Source of the DNA: Druceiella hillmani
Lineage: Eukaryota; Arthropoda; Insecta; Lepidoptera; Hepialidae
DNA length: 64,000 bases
NCBI GenBank assembly: GCA_039881145.1
Contig: JAYKKI010000023.1
Span: 5,618,501 to 5,682,500, forward strand
Reading direction: 5' to 3'
The notes beneath the pieces were generated by a model. It saw nothing but the letters and a program-made list of their open reading frames with translations, was not told the origin of the DNA and ran no database searches. This document shows positions 42,101 to 54,760 of this stretch, piece by piece (position 1 is the stretch's first letter; each line of letters opens with the position of its first letter). The translations under genes and the position numbers were made by a program.

Positions 42101-45100
42101 AGGATAAGCAAATATAAAGAATTTTATGTAAAAAATTCGCTCTATATTTCCTCTTTTTTAGTAGAGGAGGGCTAGGAGAGTTGTGGTTCATTTCAATAGT
42201 AGTCGTATTTAAGTACATGTAGAAATAAAGAAATCCTTTAAGACTTGTAATGAGAAAAGGAGTGGTTTTAATTTTGTAGTTAACGTAACCAAATTATATT
42301 TTACCTTTATACTTATCTCTTCCATCAAAGTAATGCCAAAGAGTTTATATTTCTCTATTTGCGCGAATCTTCAATAAGTGGTTGGAGTCAGAGTAAGCAA
42401 TATCAAATGTATATTGTCCGTAAGTTATGGAAGAAAGTTTGAATTATTTCTTATTAAATTATCTTGTACACAACTCAGACTTCGATTTTATGTATTGACA
42501 TCACGTAAGGCTGAGCCAGTCCTGGTAACAAATATTGGATTACCGACAATTAAGTTCTAAAAATACGCAAATACTCAAACTCGAACTTCGTCGACTAACG
42601 AGAGATGAAAAAGCGATATAGAAGACGTAACGTGTTCTCTCCTGCCTCTCTACTGCCTAACTTTTGTTGGTAATTTGAACATAAACTTGAACACTTTTAC
42701 CACACTGGGTTTTAGAGATCTATTCGCAATTCTATATTTATTAAAATATACTTATTTATGGAAAAATTACACTAAAGTTTTAAAATGGAAAATTTTAAAA
42801 TGTAAAGAAATGGAAAATTACAACAAACTGTTGTGATGCGTTTTATGAAACTTAATAGTTAATTTAAGAGCAAATCGGATGACTCAGAATGTCATTTACT
42901 CTTCGTTCAAGACACCAATGTCTTCCATTAATTATGTATGTATTCAAATTGAAAAGAATCCAAATACCATGTACAGGTTCTGCCAAAGTAAAAATATTAG
43001 TTTAACCCCCATGAGAAAAACTAAATTATTTCTGATAAATAAGAACGTAAATGTATGGCATCCTATACTATTTGATCGCGTAAATCTTTATACGTTATTA
43101 TTGAAATTTTGACATATTTTCTTTCTAACAAATATGAGTAAATTAATAATTAAACATATTTAAAATCTCAAAAGAAGAATTCGTAAATAATCGCTGTGCA
43201 GCCGGCTAAAAGTTTTTCCCAGGGGTTAAATTATGTAAAAATGTGTCTTTTAAAATGATCAATTTTCTATAGAAGTTTTCTAATTGAAATTTATGCATTT
43301 GCTCGCACTTAAAAATTAGCAATCTGTTTGTGAATTTCTTCTCGTAATTTCTGGAATGTCGCTTTCTTTTAATATCACCTTTCTTCCTTCTTTAGATTGT
43401 GTTTTTAAGTGGCATTTTAATTTTAGTGTTGCGTTTCCAATGCTATTAATTCGATTGATTCTTTGATTTTATTTTAAAATGTAATTTTTTTTTGTTTTCC
43501 TAATGAATTATGATCCTTGAGTATTTAAATTGTAAGTTTTTAAACTTGTAGGAAAATATACTGTATAATTACCATTTACAGCTTTTTTTCAATTCCTTTG
43601 ATTATTTTTCAATGTAGTCAACCTTACATAAAAAAATAAAAAAGGAAATTCAAATAATATTTTTAAATATTTTTTTAGTTTTACGCTAATGACATGAGTT
43701 GATTTTTTTGTAACACTACATGTGTATCATCTTAGAAAGAATATTACATTATGGACTTTTGATACAATCGAATTGAAAATTCGTAATTTCATGAAAGACT
43801 ACTAATTTTTCCCTTGCAATTTTGTTCTAAATACAAAAATTTAATTTTCCAAAAACTTTTATTAACGAGATTACTTCAGCCATCTCTCCAGGGTATTTCT
43901 CATAACGAACAGCTGCTTGAGTCCGTCTAACACGTGAGTATAACTTCTAAAGCTGCTCGTAAACTAATATTCTTTAAATAGTAGTCGAGCAAATTCTTCA
44001 GTGTACTGAATTATTTGAGCAAGAATTTTTGTGTGATAATTTTAGACGAAGTTTGCTGATGTGAGAAATAAACTATCGGAAACTTTAAGAGCTTAGATAA
44101 TATATTAATATATTATTTTAAAATTCATCAAAATATTGGCTGAACATAGGTTTTACTAGAAACCATTTTTCAATAAAGATGTAATGTTAGATCTAATTTC
44201 TAGCTAAGATGTCGCGAAACAATAAAAAGTCTACTAATTTGGAAAAAAAATTTAAATTTTTTTTAGTTTGCGAAGTTTAGTAAAATAAGTATTATGTATT
44301 ATTACTAGTTTAGAGCAATTACATGCAACACCTTTACTGCCTGCAAAAGCGTCCAATAAAGAGAAGGTTTCAAACATATGTAATAAAAATTTCCATCTTA
44401 TCTAAAACGTAATTGAAAGAAGAAATTTAGTGATTAACAAAGAATAAAACATTATCTTTTAAATTCTTAAATTCAGACATAATTTTATTTTCTTAAATTT
44501 TAGTTCTTTGAAAACAAATGATACACTTAACTAAAGAATATATTTACAGAGTACTCCCTTTGCTCTCTTTAAAAATACCTTATAAATATTATAATTCTTT
44601 GCAGTTTATGAGAAAGAAGGTTATGATAGAAAAGAGATAGATACGACCATGATTTTATCAAGGTTCCGTTTTTTTTTCGTTTTTAGGTACGACGCTATAA
44701 AAACTGCATTGACTATCTAGCTGAGAATATTGGCAATATTAAAAGAAGGCTTAACATATTTTAAAGGAAACTGAAAAAAAACCGTTAACAAAATAGTTAA
44801 TAAAATTCTCGAGAATTTGCAAATTTGTGTGTTTTTTTTAGCTTAAAACTTAATTTTACTTGTGGTTTTTTTTAAACAAAAGAGTTACTAGTGAAGAACG
44901 GAGTGAATGATTCCATCAGGATGTCAGGGAAATGGTACAATATACCACGGAAAATGATCAATATCCATGGTTAGTCACAACATATGCTTTAAAAGAAAAG
45001 TGAAAATTCCACAAAACTTTATAATATATTGTCAGGTGTATGATTGTTTACGGTTTTGTAAAAATTATTTTTTTAGAATAGGGCTCATGTACTTTTTATT

Positions 45101-45515
45101 ACGTACGAATACAGTGACGAAGTCACCGAAATTTTTACTTAATTTTCATATTTTCTGTTATGATAAACTTAACCTTACTGCAAGAAAAGAAAACAGAATT
45201 CGTATTTCTAATGAGAAGCTCTACATACCATGTAAACACGTATAATACTCGAGGAAGAGAAAAACATTCCATTTGTACATCTGTGAATTTTCTACCATCC
45301 ATACACATTATCAAATTGACGGAATTAGTAGCCATGTTTTAAAATTATAATTTTCTAAACTTGGCTGTTTTAATTGGATCTAGACATATTTAATGCATGT
45401 AGCAAGATTTTTCCCACGTTAAAAGTGAACTTAATTTAATGTCAAAATTTATGAGAGCGTCAGAAATTTGTTTCGAAGATACATCCGAATTTAGATCACG
45501 ACTTAATTGGGTGGA
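39155..45515 (+). repeat. Segmental duplication block A2, second part
   Basis: Continuation of the A1 match from about 1600 to 8995. A2 lacks 3700-4620 and 5170-5610 of A1 and has about 290 extra bases at 42015-42305. A short two-copy repeat (GATCGTAGTAAAATCAA twice) near 41653-41697 is specific to A2. Homology ends at about 45515, shortly before a possible LTR. ORFs at 42378-42560, 42879-43112 and 44967-45245 have partly open counterparts in A1 but also stops or shifts, so no gene is called. Confidence 0.9.
42015..42305. other. A2-specific insertion of about 290 bp
   Basis: A1 passes directly from GATGTAATTGAT to the TTATACTTATC string, whereas A2 has about 290 extra bases between these points. 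No terminal inverted repeat or tail was found. It may be an insertion in A2 or a loss in A1. Confidence 0.6.
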
Positions 45516-45540
45516 GATAGTAAAATATCAATGTATATAT

Positions 45541-45895
45541 TGTGAGTAGAATGTAATATAATACGTGTAAAGTTAGGTAGAATGTCGCTGTCAGTCATTC
45601 AAATTAATGCCCTTGTATTTATCTAAGTCAAGATAAATCAGTTTTTTGTGTTATGGCCCTTTTGTATTCGGAATTCGCAATTCTAATGGGGGAGGGGATT
45701 AAAATATTAAACTATTGCAAAGTAAGGTACAAACCTTACTATGCAACCTTCATGATGTGTAGTAGGAGGTATAAAAACCGTGGCTCGGTCATCGTACTTC
45801 TTTCTTTCTGCTCGATGACACCCAGAGTTGCAGCAACTATTTGCCTTGGATCTTCACCAAGCTATAATTAAAGAATCACCCACCAATCTTTCACA
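45541..45895 (+). mobile_element. Possible solo LTR
   Basis: The segment begins TGTGAG and ends TTCACA. It has a TATA box (GGTATAAAAACC near 45768), a pyrimidine-rich start-like stretch after it, and a polyadenylation-like ATTAAAG about 20 bases before the end, in the order expected of an LTR. It lies just beyond the end of A2 homology. No target duplication, primer-binding site or second LTR was found, so a plain promoter, or nothing at all, is also possible. The 72-codon frame at 45653-45871 inside it is not taken as a gene. Confidence 0.3.
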
Positions 45896-47334
45896 AGAGT
45901 AATTTAAATCTACACTTAATGTCCTCAACAATTTTAATACATAAATATTTTTGTGTGTCAACAATTGAGATATATGTAATTTAATATGCTTTATCGTGTC
46001 TATCACGATTATTAACAAACACATTCAGATGAAAAGGTTGGAGAGTGTAGTAGGAAGAAAATAAATACCAAGAGAATGATTCAATCTTAAGATATGTGGT
46101 ATAGTAGATATATGGTGAGCTACATTGTTATCCTTTGAGACTGTCGATAATATAAGCGATTCGATATAGTTCAGTACCTACCTTGAAGCATACATTGCAC
46201 TATTCATTGTTGTTTGTAAAAATATTTACGGGCAAAATAATAAATACATGCAAGTCTGCATATCGAATTAGCTTTATATCTTTATAACTTTCGGAGGTTG
46301 ACGAAATATATATAAATCACAATACCGATAAATCATTAAAGTTTTCATTTTAATAATTAAGTTGGCAACTAATAAACCCATCACACTTTCTCCGCTGTAT
46401 ACGTTAGTTTTGTTCCATAGCAAACTCTTTAAGGCAGTTTGAAAAACTTTTTAAAAACTTCAATGAGTTGCCTATTTTCTAAGTTCTCAACGGCTGATCA
46501 GTGACAGGTTAGGTTGGAATTAATTTCGCATAATTCGATATTTTACAGAAGGTAGGTAAACGAGATATTTTATCAGCTAGCTATTTACATCCTCGTATAT
46601 ATAGATTAATTGTTTATAATATTAGCCACCAAAAGTTAACTAAGTTTATTAAAACCAATGTATATATTCATGTATATATAAGAATATCCCATAGTTTTTG
46701 TAAAAGCCTTAATGTAAATAACTTTATTTATCATTACCTATTCAACTATTGTAAAATAATACAGAAACATGAGTTTTTAACTGTGGTCAAAATTAATCTT
46801 TATAAGTTCATTTAATTAAAACAAACATTTATTTTACATTAAAGTAAATAAGGAAAAGGTAGTGGTTTAGGATTTTACGCGGACATAAATTTCTTTGTAT
46901 TCAAATACAAAGCTGACAATAACATAAACATAAAACGGTATTCAACTGCTTAACCACCAGATAGCGGTTGCATCTGAATGTGGTTTGTTTATGGTGTGTG
47001 AAAGAAAATTTGTCGAAATGTGTTATCGTTATCTTTTGTAGTTCTTGTGGATTTAGCATTCATATTAAATCTAAAAGTTTTAACTTTATTTAACCTTTAA
47101 TTTCTTATGATTACGAATAGGTTATCTGTAATTTATTGATAAATGTGTAAAAAAGAAGATTTTTAGAAACAGTTTGTCAAACATTTTTTATAATACCTCA
47201 AGCAAAGAATATCATATTAATAGAAATTCACACATTCTAAACTATTAGTTCTTTTAGCAATGTTTATTAAAACTAATTGACACGATTGTGGACGCGCTTG
47301 CAAACACTTAGCAGGTTTACATTATATTTTCATT

Positions 47335-47342
<8 letters not shown>
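45896..47342. other. No gene recognised
   Basis: AT-rich DNA between the LTR-like segment and block D1. No repeats or coding signal noticed. Confidence 0.55.

Positions 47343-47391
<49 letters not shown>
47343..47391. repeat. (TA)n microsatellite at the D1 start
   Basis: About 49 bases of TA. D homology starts here, and D2 starts with the same kind of tract at 51499. Confidence 0.98.
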
Positions 47392-47394
<3 letters not shown>

Positions 47395-47937
47395 CTTACC
47401 CTTTTCATACATTTTTCCTAAACAATTTAAATAATTTGAACCTATTATTTTTAGCATGAAATTATACTTTATATACCTTCCACAAACCTCGCCCGTATTT
47501 TCATAACTCGCACGTTCGTGTTTTATAGACAGCATCAAATTTCATTAAAAAAATAATGATGTTTAGTATAAGCGAGCCAACAGGTCATCGCCCATATTCG
47601 AGATCATAGTCTCATCGGGATTATTTTTCACACTAAATTCTTTTTCAAACACACACTAAATTCTTTTTCGGTGGGGCTTTTGTGAAACGGGTCATTGAAT
47701 TTATATTAAATAAAATACAGACATTCCCGAACTTGAATGATATTGTGTTAGCCACATTATACAGTTTTTTTAATGAAAACCGTTGAGCAGCGTGCACACT
47801 ACGAACACAAAATAATTTTAAAATATTTTTTTTAATTTATCCCGAATGCAAAATAAAAAAAAATTATAAAAACATTGAATATTGAACATCTCCTGAATTA
47901 TCTAGTGTTATATATATTCAAAGCCTAATTTATAATA

Positions 47938-49127
47938 TTTGGTTGGATAACAAGTTTTTAATACCCATTTGATACCAACAATTTTTATAAAAAAATTATA
48001 TATTATACTAAATTTAATTTAAGTATACACCATTATTATCTACGACTTGTCGCCACCTAGTTCGCAGTGAAAATATGCCTTTCTTGTGAAATTCCGGTGA
48101 CTTATTTAAAGAACTATGTGAGGTCGTTTTGAAAATTTTCTTTAACTTCGAATTTTTTTTTCAGGTAAATGGTTATTTAGAGCCCTGAATAAATGGTAAT
48201 CAAAGGCAACAATATCCGGCGAATATGTGGATGAGTTAGTAGAACCCAGCCGCGCTCCTCTAATTTATCACGAGTACTTTTTGCAACATGTGGTCTAGTA
48301 TTGTAATCTACTAGACTACTCAATATTTCAGCTAATTGATCCACTTGTGCACAGTAAATATTTGCATTAATTGTTGATCCTTCTGTAAGCAACTTGCAAT
48401 GAATAATGCCCTTAACATTCAACCAGCAGCTGAGCATTACTTTTTTGGCATTTATTTCAGGTTTGGATACTGTGTTTCTGACACACAGGCATTGACATTT
48501 ACGTGTATGGTTAACGTATGTGACCCACTTCTCATTGTCAGTTACTAGCTGCTTCAGCCAGTCGAAGTTACATTCCAATGTAAATAAATGTTGACAAGAA
48601 TCAATTCCGCACTGAGGGTGATATGTAGACAAATCGTGGTTTATCATGGCAATTCATGCAAATGTGTTTCTATGGTGCCACAACTGCAATGTAGCTCATC
48701 TACCAATTGACGAGACATCAGTCGACGATCCTCCTTAATTAAGCGTTGTAATTGTTGAACGTTCAGTCAAACAGGATGTCCGGTACGGGGTTCGTCCAAT
48801 AGATCGTAATCCTCATTCCTGAATATTCTGAACCAAAGTTTTGTCATCGCGTAAGACACCATGGTCTCTCCCATCACATCACATAAATTATTTATGACAG
48901 CCTTTGCATTTTGACCTATACGGAATTCGTAAAGTAATAGGATCCGTATTTGACATGGAATTAAGTCCATTATCTTTGATGTTATTTATTTAAAGCTTCG
49001 GCCCTGACTGTTGTCATTTGACTACACTTTGATCTATTGATACCCTAGAGTAAGACCTACTAGAAGTTTAAAGAATTTTTCTAGAAAATTCCCAAAATTT
49101 TGGTTAAAACCTTACTAGTCAACCTAA
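47938..49127 (-). mobile_element. Mariner element, degenerate, 1190 bp
   Basis: The left end TTTGGTTGGATAACAAG (from 47938) and the reverse complement of the right end, TTAGGTTGACTAGTAAG (to 49127), form imperfect inverted repeats of about 27 bases. A TA lies directly outside each end (47936-47937 and 49128-49129), as expected for the mariner target duplication. It carries the transposase relic at 48014-48970. The tandem copy D2 has an uninterrupted site near 52139-52140, so the insertion came after the D duplication. Confidence 0.9.
48014..48970 (-). pseudogene. Mariner transposase, broken
   Basis: Relic of a mariner (DD34D) transposase, which moves the element carrying it. From ATG at 48970 the N-terminal helix-turn-helix reads IRILLLYEFRIGQNAKAV and ends RTGHPV at a TGA (48767). 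The frame continues after it (RQLVDELHCSCGTIETHLHEL), shifts near 48650, and continues as the catalytic region (TDNEKW ... KKVMLSCWLNVKGIIH ... NTRPHVA). The first catalytic Asp is replaced (TDNEKW where TCDEKW is usual) and the second is Tyr (DYNTRPH for HDNARPH). A further shift near 48220 moves the third Asp (PYSPDIVAFDYHLF) and the C-terminus (SLRTRWRQVVDNNGVYLN) to another frame ending at 48014. The total of about 319 codons is slightly short for the family. It cannot be active. Confidence 0.95.
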
Positions 49128-51179
49128 TATTTTGTTGAAACATTTTCTTACATCTTACGAAATTAGAAAAAAATGACATTTAACAAAATTTTTATTACAA
49201 TTTTATGTAGAATAATTTTTTCTTCTTAATAATTTCCCTGCTATAAATATGCTTTGAAAAAGTGGAAAACAAAAGAAAAATATAAAGAACTTATATTGCT
49301 TTTCAAAAAAAATTATAAAAATATTCCTTGGAATCTTGTGGTGAAAATTGTATCAGGTAACATAATATGACGAAAATATTATGATTTTTAACTGCACAGA
49401 TTTAAAAAAAATATTTAAATAAAATTATGCAAGTGGCTTCGAAATTAAAAATTTTGAAGTCATTGAAAGAGACATTTTCCTGCAAGAATGAGTGAATACT
49501 TTCAAGAGGACAATATTTTTAAGAACGGCCAAGAACATGGCGACAACGATATTGAGAAGGTACCTGTTCAGGAATAGTCACCCATTGATAATGATTCGTT
49601 TAAAAAATAATCCAGGATCAATACTACTAAACCAGCCTTGCATTTCATGCTGTTTCTGGATTTCAGTAATAAAATAATTCGGGTTCGTCTCTATTAAATC
49701 GGCTTCACAATATATGTATTTACTGAAATTCAATATATGGCCTAATTTTTGAAGCTTGTTATATCTATTTTTCCTTCTACACCTCTACTAAATCTAATAA
49801 ATAGAAAAAAATCATTGTAAACACTTAAATCCTCAAATAACAAGGTTAAAATAATTCCTATTCCAATCTCAGGAGCTGACGGGACTTCGGCAACTTTATC
49901 GCTTCTTTGTAGCAACGACTCCATACGTTATTCTTACGAAATTCAATATTTGAGAAAATCGACAGAGATTGAGAGACAAACCAAACTCGAACTCCGAATT
50001 TAAGGAAAAAGATTAAAGTAAAGACAATATTCAATAAATGTTACCTGAGGACTTTAACTCTATTCGAGAAAGTATAAAAAGCCAAGATTACTTTTCAAGT
50101 CTGGAGACAATATTCAATCAATTGCCTTAGGATTATTCCGTTATTCTTGCTTAAAAGTTAACGTTAAACGTTCATTTTCATTTTATTTTTATTTTCAATT
50201 TCATGATATTCCTAAATTTAGGAACATAATAAAAATGTTTTAAGATTTTATGATTTTGACAGATCTATATAATATAACCTGCTATTGTATTGTAATATAA
50301 AGAGAATTATTTTTTTGGAAATTGTCTAGTGTCATGGGAGTTGAATCTATATATTCTTTTGAGATTGCTGAATAGTATTCAAACTGAATTAGGTATCACA
50401 GATTTAAAAATGTAAAATAATAGTGTTTAAATGCGTAATTGACAAACACATAATTTTTTTTAAATAAATCAATTATTACGTTATTTGATTACAGAAATGG
50501 CAACACTCAAGTATATTGTATATTTTATTTTTTATTGCTTTGTAGATTCTTTCATTATTTTCATACATTGGTGCAGTTTTCCCTAAAGTTTGAAATATTC
50601 TTTATCAATTTCAATAGTTTTTAAATAAAATGTATATAACGTAACTATTTTAATATTTTATTTTGTTTAACTTTCTAATTTACCTTTGAATTTATTTAAA
50701 TTTTTTAAGAAAGTCGTCAAATTATAAGCGAGTTTCTAGTAAGTAACAAGTGTTCAGGTACCGATTCTACTCTGCACAAAGCTTTCAAAGTTCATTGGGG
50801 TCTATTTAGTGATTGCCATCGTAATCTGTGCACGCGGTTTCGTGCGCTTTTTAATGAAAATGAAGCTGTTTCAGAGCCACAGCGCTGTGCTTTGTGATGC
50901 CCTAATCCCGCACTCACAAATGATCCCCCCGCCCAGTGAGATTAACGTGTCATCGTTTGAATTGTCAATTTTTTACCCTCTTTCCAGCTAACTATTTACA
51001 TAATTCCGTCGAACTTTTAAAATTGTCAGTAAGCGTGACGCTTTAATTTGAAACTGAAAGGTTTTTATTCTTTTCGGAGTTTATTATGTTAGAGTTAACT
51101 GTTGGTTACTTAACGTTGATTTATTTTAGATTATAAATATTTTAATCAAGTATTGGCAAAAAGTATGTAATGGCCATAT

Positions 51180-51260
51180 TTTTCAGTTCCATACCTTGAA
51201 AGGACAAAACCGAATCCTTAAAGATCACCTGCCATCTGTTGGTAGGTTAAGACCCTGTTT
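51180..51260 (+). repeat. Decayed dispersed insect repeat (copy 3)
   Basis: Contains AGTTCCATACCTTGAAAGGA, AACCGAATCCTTAAAGATCAC and CATCTGTTGGTAGG in the order of the family described for 21311-21420. It marks the right edge of D1 and is paralogous to the start of the copy at 54330. Confidence 0.6.
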
Positions 51261-51495
51261 CTCAAGACATGAAGGTGTGAACTTATAGGAAAGAGGTGAA
51301 GGAGAGAGGTAAAAGGAAATGGGCATCTTGCGGGCGATGTCTCATTCTGCCTAATTAGTCAGTAGTGGAAAGTCGCGCGTATTTAATTAATTTTTATGGC
51401 TGTTTTCGATGGTATAACTTGTTCAATAATTGGATTTTGTGCAATATTCATGGAGATTTCCGATAATACCGGATTCTCGATTATGCCTTTACGGG

Positions 51496-51498
<3 letters not shown>

Positions 51499-51563
<65 letters not shown>

Positions 51564-51569
51564 ATATAT
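51499..51569. repeat. (TA)n microsatellite at the D2 start
   Basis: About 57 bases of pure TA, then CATG and a further short TA run. Confidence 0.97.
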
Positions 51570-53715
51570 CATTGTAATTTCAGCTTGTCCAAAATAAATC
51601 AAGGGACCGTTGGATGACACGCCCAGTCATATTATTAAATGATATATAATAATTTACCTTTTCATGCACATTTCCCAACTGACATTAACAGTATACACAC
51701 ATTATTTTTGCACGAAATTTTCAAGTATAATTTATACGAAGCTCGGATCTATTTTCGTAAATTGCCCGCTTTTTTTATTTACAACGTCACATTTCATTAA
51801 AATAATAACGATCTCGCTTGTGGTAAAGCTCATCGCCCGTATTCAAAATCATAATCTAATTGAGATATATTTTCATTTCGTACAGAATACATGACACGGG
51901 TCATCGAGTTTTTATTAAATAAAAGACATATGGTCATCGCCGAACTTGAATGACATTGAGTTAGCCACATTATAATTTTTTACATTGAGCAGCGTGCACT
52001 CTACGAACAGGAAAGAATTTGAAAATATTTTGTTAATTTATCCCGAAAGCAAAATTAAATAATTTTAATAAAAACATTGAACATTAGAGGTCTCCTGACA
52101 AATTTAATGATTTGTATATTCAAAGCCAAGTTTTGATATATTTATTAGACATTTTTTAAATCTCAAAAAATTCGAAATTTTTTTTAAAAATATTTTATTA
52201 AAATTTTGCTTGGAACAATTTGTTTTCCTTATTAATTTGTCTGTAATAAATATGTCTTGAAAAACTGGAAATTAAAAGGACAAGAAAAAATTCTAAGGAT
52301 GCTCCTGGGAACTTTCGGGTGAAAGGTGCATTACGAAACTGATACGGTATAAAAATTATAATTTTGAATTGAGTAGATTTTTAAGAAAATCAATATAAAA
52401 ATATTGCATAAAGTGAAATTATCAAAGGCAAATTGATCTTGAGTGAATATTTTCGACGATATGGTAAAAATATTGTTCCGCAAGAACGACAACCTAAATG
52501 ACGATGTGAAAAGGACAGTATTTTTAGGAAGGTCCAAAACATGAACACACCTTTTTGATAAGATTAGTGTTCAGTGATAGAAATCCATTGATGATGATTC
52601 TTTTACAAAAGTATAATCCGGGTGCATCTGTACTAAATAGGCTTCAGAATACATGCATTTACTGAATTTCAAATTGTTACCTAAATTTTGAAGGTGATAT
52701 CTAGTTTACCTTTCATATATCTACTAAGTATAATAAACAGACAAAAGCACCGTAAAAACTTATATCCTCAAAATAACTGTCAGGGGTAAAATAATTCGTA
52801 TTCTAATCTCAACAGCTGACGAGTCTCCAGATAAATCCTTACCACTTCTTTGTAGCAACGACTCCATATGTTATTCTTACGAAAATAAATATTGAGAAAA
52901 TTTTGAGACAGACCCAATTTTTGCTCTGAATTTAAGGAAAAGAAAGTAAAGTAGATACAATATTCCATAAATACCACTTAGGGATTTCACCTTTATTCTA
53001 GAAAGTTTAACAAGACCAAGATTAGTTTTAAAGTATGGCGATAATTTTCAACCGATTTTTTTAGGATTATTTCGTTATTCTTATATAAAACTAAACGTTA
53101 AAATTTATTTCCTTTTTATTTTTATTTAAAATTTTGTGATTTCCCTCATTTCGTGGATGGCTTAAAAATGTAATTTTATTTCTCGTTAAGATTTTATGAT
53201 TTCTGTACATACAATTATAAATATGGTGGTGGATTCACTGGCATAAGATCTATAGAAATTTCTAAGGTAAAATTTCTAAGATCTATTTAAGGTCAGAAGA
53301 TTAATTTAGTAAACGATCCGACATAATCACATTCGGTCCAAAGTTTCATTGGATATAATCAGTGCTAAACTAAAATTGATTAAGTTAATGATGTATTAGT
53401 TATAGTGAGAGATTTATTTTGAATAACATTGATTTTTAATGTAAACTGAGTTAGCCACATAAATAATAATTACTGCCGTAAGAGTTCAAATTAAATATTA
53501 ATTTGACATTGTTGTCTCAATCCTATATAGGATAAAAATTTCGGTCTACAAATTTATAATAATTGTGTGTAAATACATAATAAATTATATATAAAATTGA
53601 TATACATATAATATTTCAACAAATCAATTATTACGTTCTTTAATTACTGGAACGGAGACATACAGGCTTATTGTATACTTGATTTGTAGATTTTTTTCCT
53701 TACTATTTAGGAAAC

Positions 53716-53776
53716 TTAAATTTAGGGAACATTACACCAATGCCCGAAATATTGGTGTAGTGTTCCCTAAATTTAA
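53716..53776. repeat. 26-bp inverted duplication in D2
   Basis: Left arm 53716-53741 and right arm 53751-53776 pair with one mismatch around 9 bases. D1 has only the right-arm sequence (CATTGGTGCAGTTTTCCC near 50568), so the left arm was gained in D2. Confidence 0.9.
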
Positions 53777-54329
53777 AATATTCTTTATCAATTTCAAAAG
53801 TTTTCAGATAAAAAAAACATAACGTAATTATTTTTAATTCTTCATTTTTTTATTCTTTACCTTTGAACTTATTCCAATTTATTAAGAAATTCGTCAAATT
53901 TATAAGCGAGTTTCTAGTAAAAACAAGTGTTTAGGCACCCCTCAACTACGAATGAAGATTTCAAACCTAATTAGGCTCTACCCAGTGATTGCCGTCCTAA
54001 TGCGTGCATACGGCTTTGTGCACCTTTTAAATAAAAAGCTAGTGGTTTAAGAGACGCTACGCTGCACTTTGTGACACCATAATCCTGCCCTAACAAACGA
54101 TCCGCTTGCCTAGTGGGATTAAGGAGTTATCATATGAAATGTCATTATTTAGACTGTTTTCAGCTATCTATTTGTCATAAACATGATGGTTTAATTTGAA
54201 ACTGAGATTTTAATTTTTTTTGCAGTCTATTGTATTAGAGTTAACTGTGGTTAGTTAATGTTGATTTATTTTAGATAACAAACAATTTAATCACACAATG
54301 GCAAGACGTATTTAATGACAATATTTTTA

Positions 54330-54760
54330 TGGTTCGGTGCCTCTAAAGAAAAACCGACCCTTCGCAAGATAACTTGCGTTTCCGTCTGTCCATCTAGTAC
54401 AGCCATTTAAGATAAACCGCTTGACGCAGAAACTTGAAGTATGGCACAATAATAAAATATTTTGATAACTCAGTAGCTAACGATTAAAAATATTAATATG
54501 GAAATTTTAGGAAGGAAGAATGGGCTTAAGGTAAGTACTCGGAAAATTGTTTTATTAATTGTAAAATATGGACTATTTTTTAAAAAGGCTATAATGTAAT
54601 ATGGACTATTGTTTGAAAGGACTATTGTTTTTTTGCATAATTTTGGGCAATAAAACTTAAGAGCTAAATGGGAAAACATGCAAAAAATATGTCTTCTCCT
54701 TATTATTTCCAAAACTACTCAACGTAAAATGATGAAAAAGGGGTATTAGAAGTCTAGGCA
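54330..54760 (+). repeat. Decayed dispersed insect repeat (copy 4)
   Basis: Starts GGTTCGGTGCCTCTAAAG, then AAAACCGACCC-TTCG, AGATAACTTGCGTTTCCG, GTCTGTCCATCTAGTACAGC, and later CCAAAACTACTCAACG (about 54707), which also occurs near the end of the minus-strand copy at 35450-35935. The same motif order in opposite orientations supports a dispersed repeat. Confidence 0.65.

Larger units (their letters stand above)
47343..51260 (+). repeat. Tandem duplication block D1
   Basis: First of two head-to-tail copies. Points shared with D2: TA tract 47343 with 51499; 47590 with 51832; 47695 with 51900; 47890 with 52095; 49210 with 52215; 49870 with 52815; 50590 with 53770; 50740-51000 with 53930-54185; 51100 with 54240; 51200 with 54360. 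Without the mariner insertion D1 is about 2.7 kb. A GC-richer part at 50740-51000 is shared with D2, but its frames break in D2. A minus-strand frame MESLLQRS (49742-49924) is shared only at its start. Confidence 0.85.
51499..54390 (+). repeat. Tandem duplication block D2
   Basis: Second head-to-tail copy of block D, about 2.9 kb, starting at a TA tract and ending in the insect repeat at 54330. It lacks the mariner element. It has about 70 extra bases near 52460-52530 and an extra hairpin arm at 53716. Reading frames are not conserved with D1. Confidence 0.85.

Noticed and set aside
49742..49924. Minus-strand ORF starting MESLLQRS, partly shared with D2
   Set aside because: Only about the first eight residues match closely; D2 then shifts frame and stops. 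Insufficient for a gene call.
50809..50991. ORF in the GC-richer part of D1
   Set aside because: The D2 copy (about 53985-54130) has several stops in the same frame.
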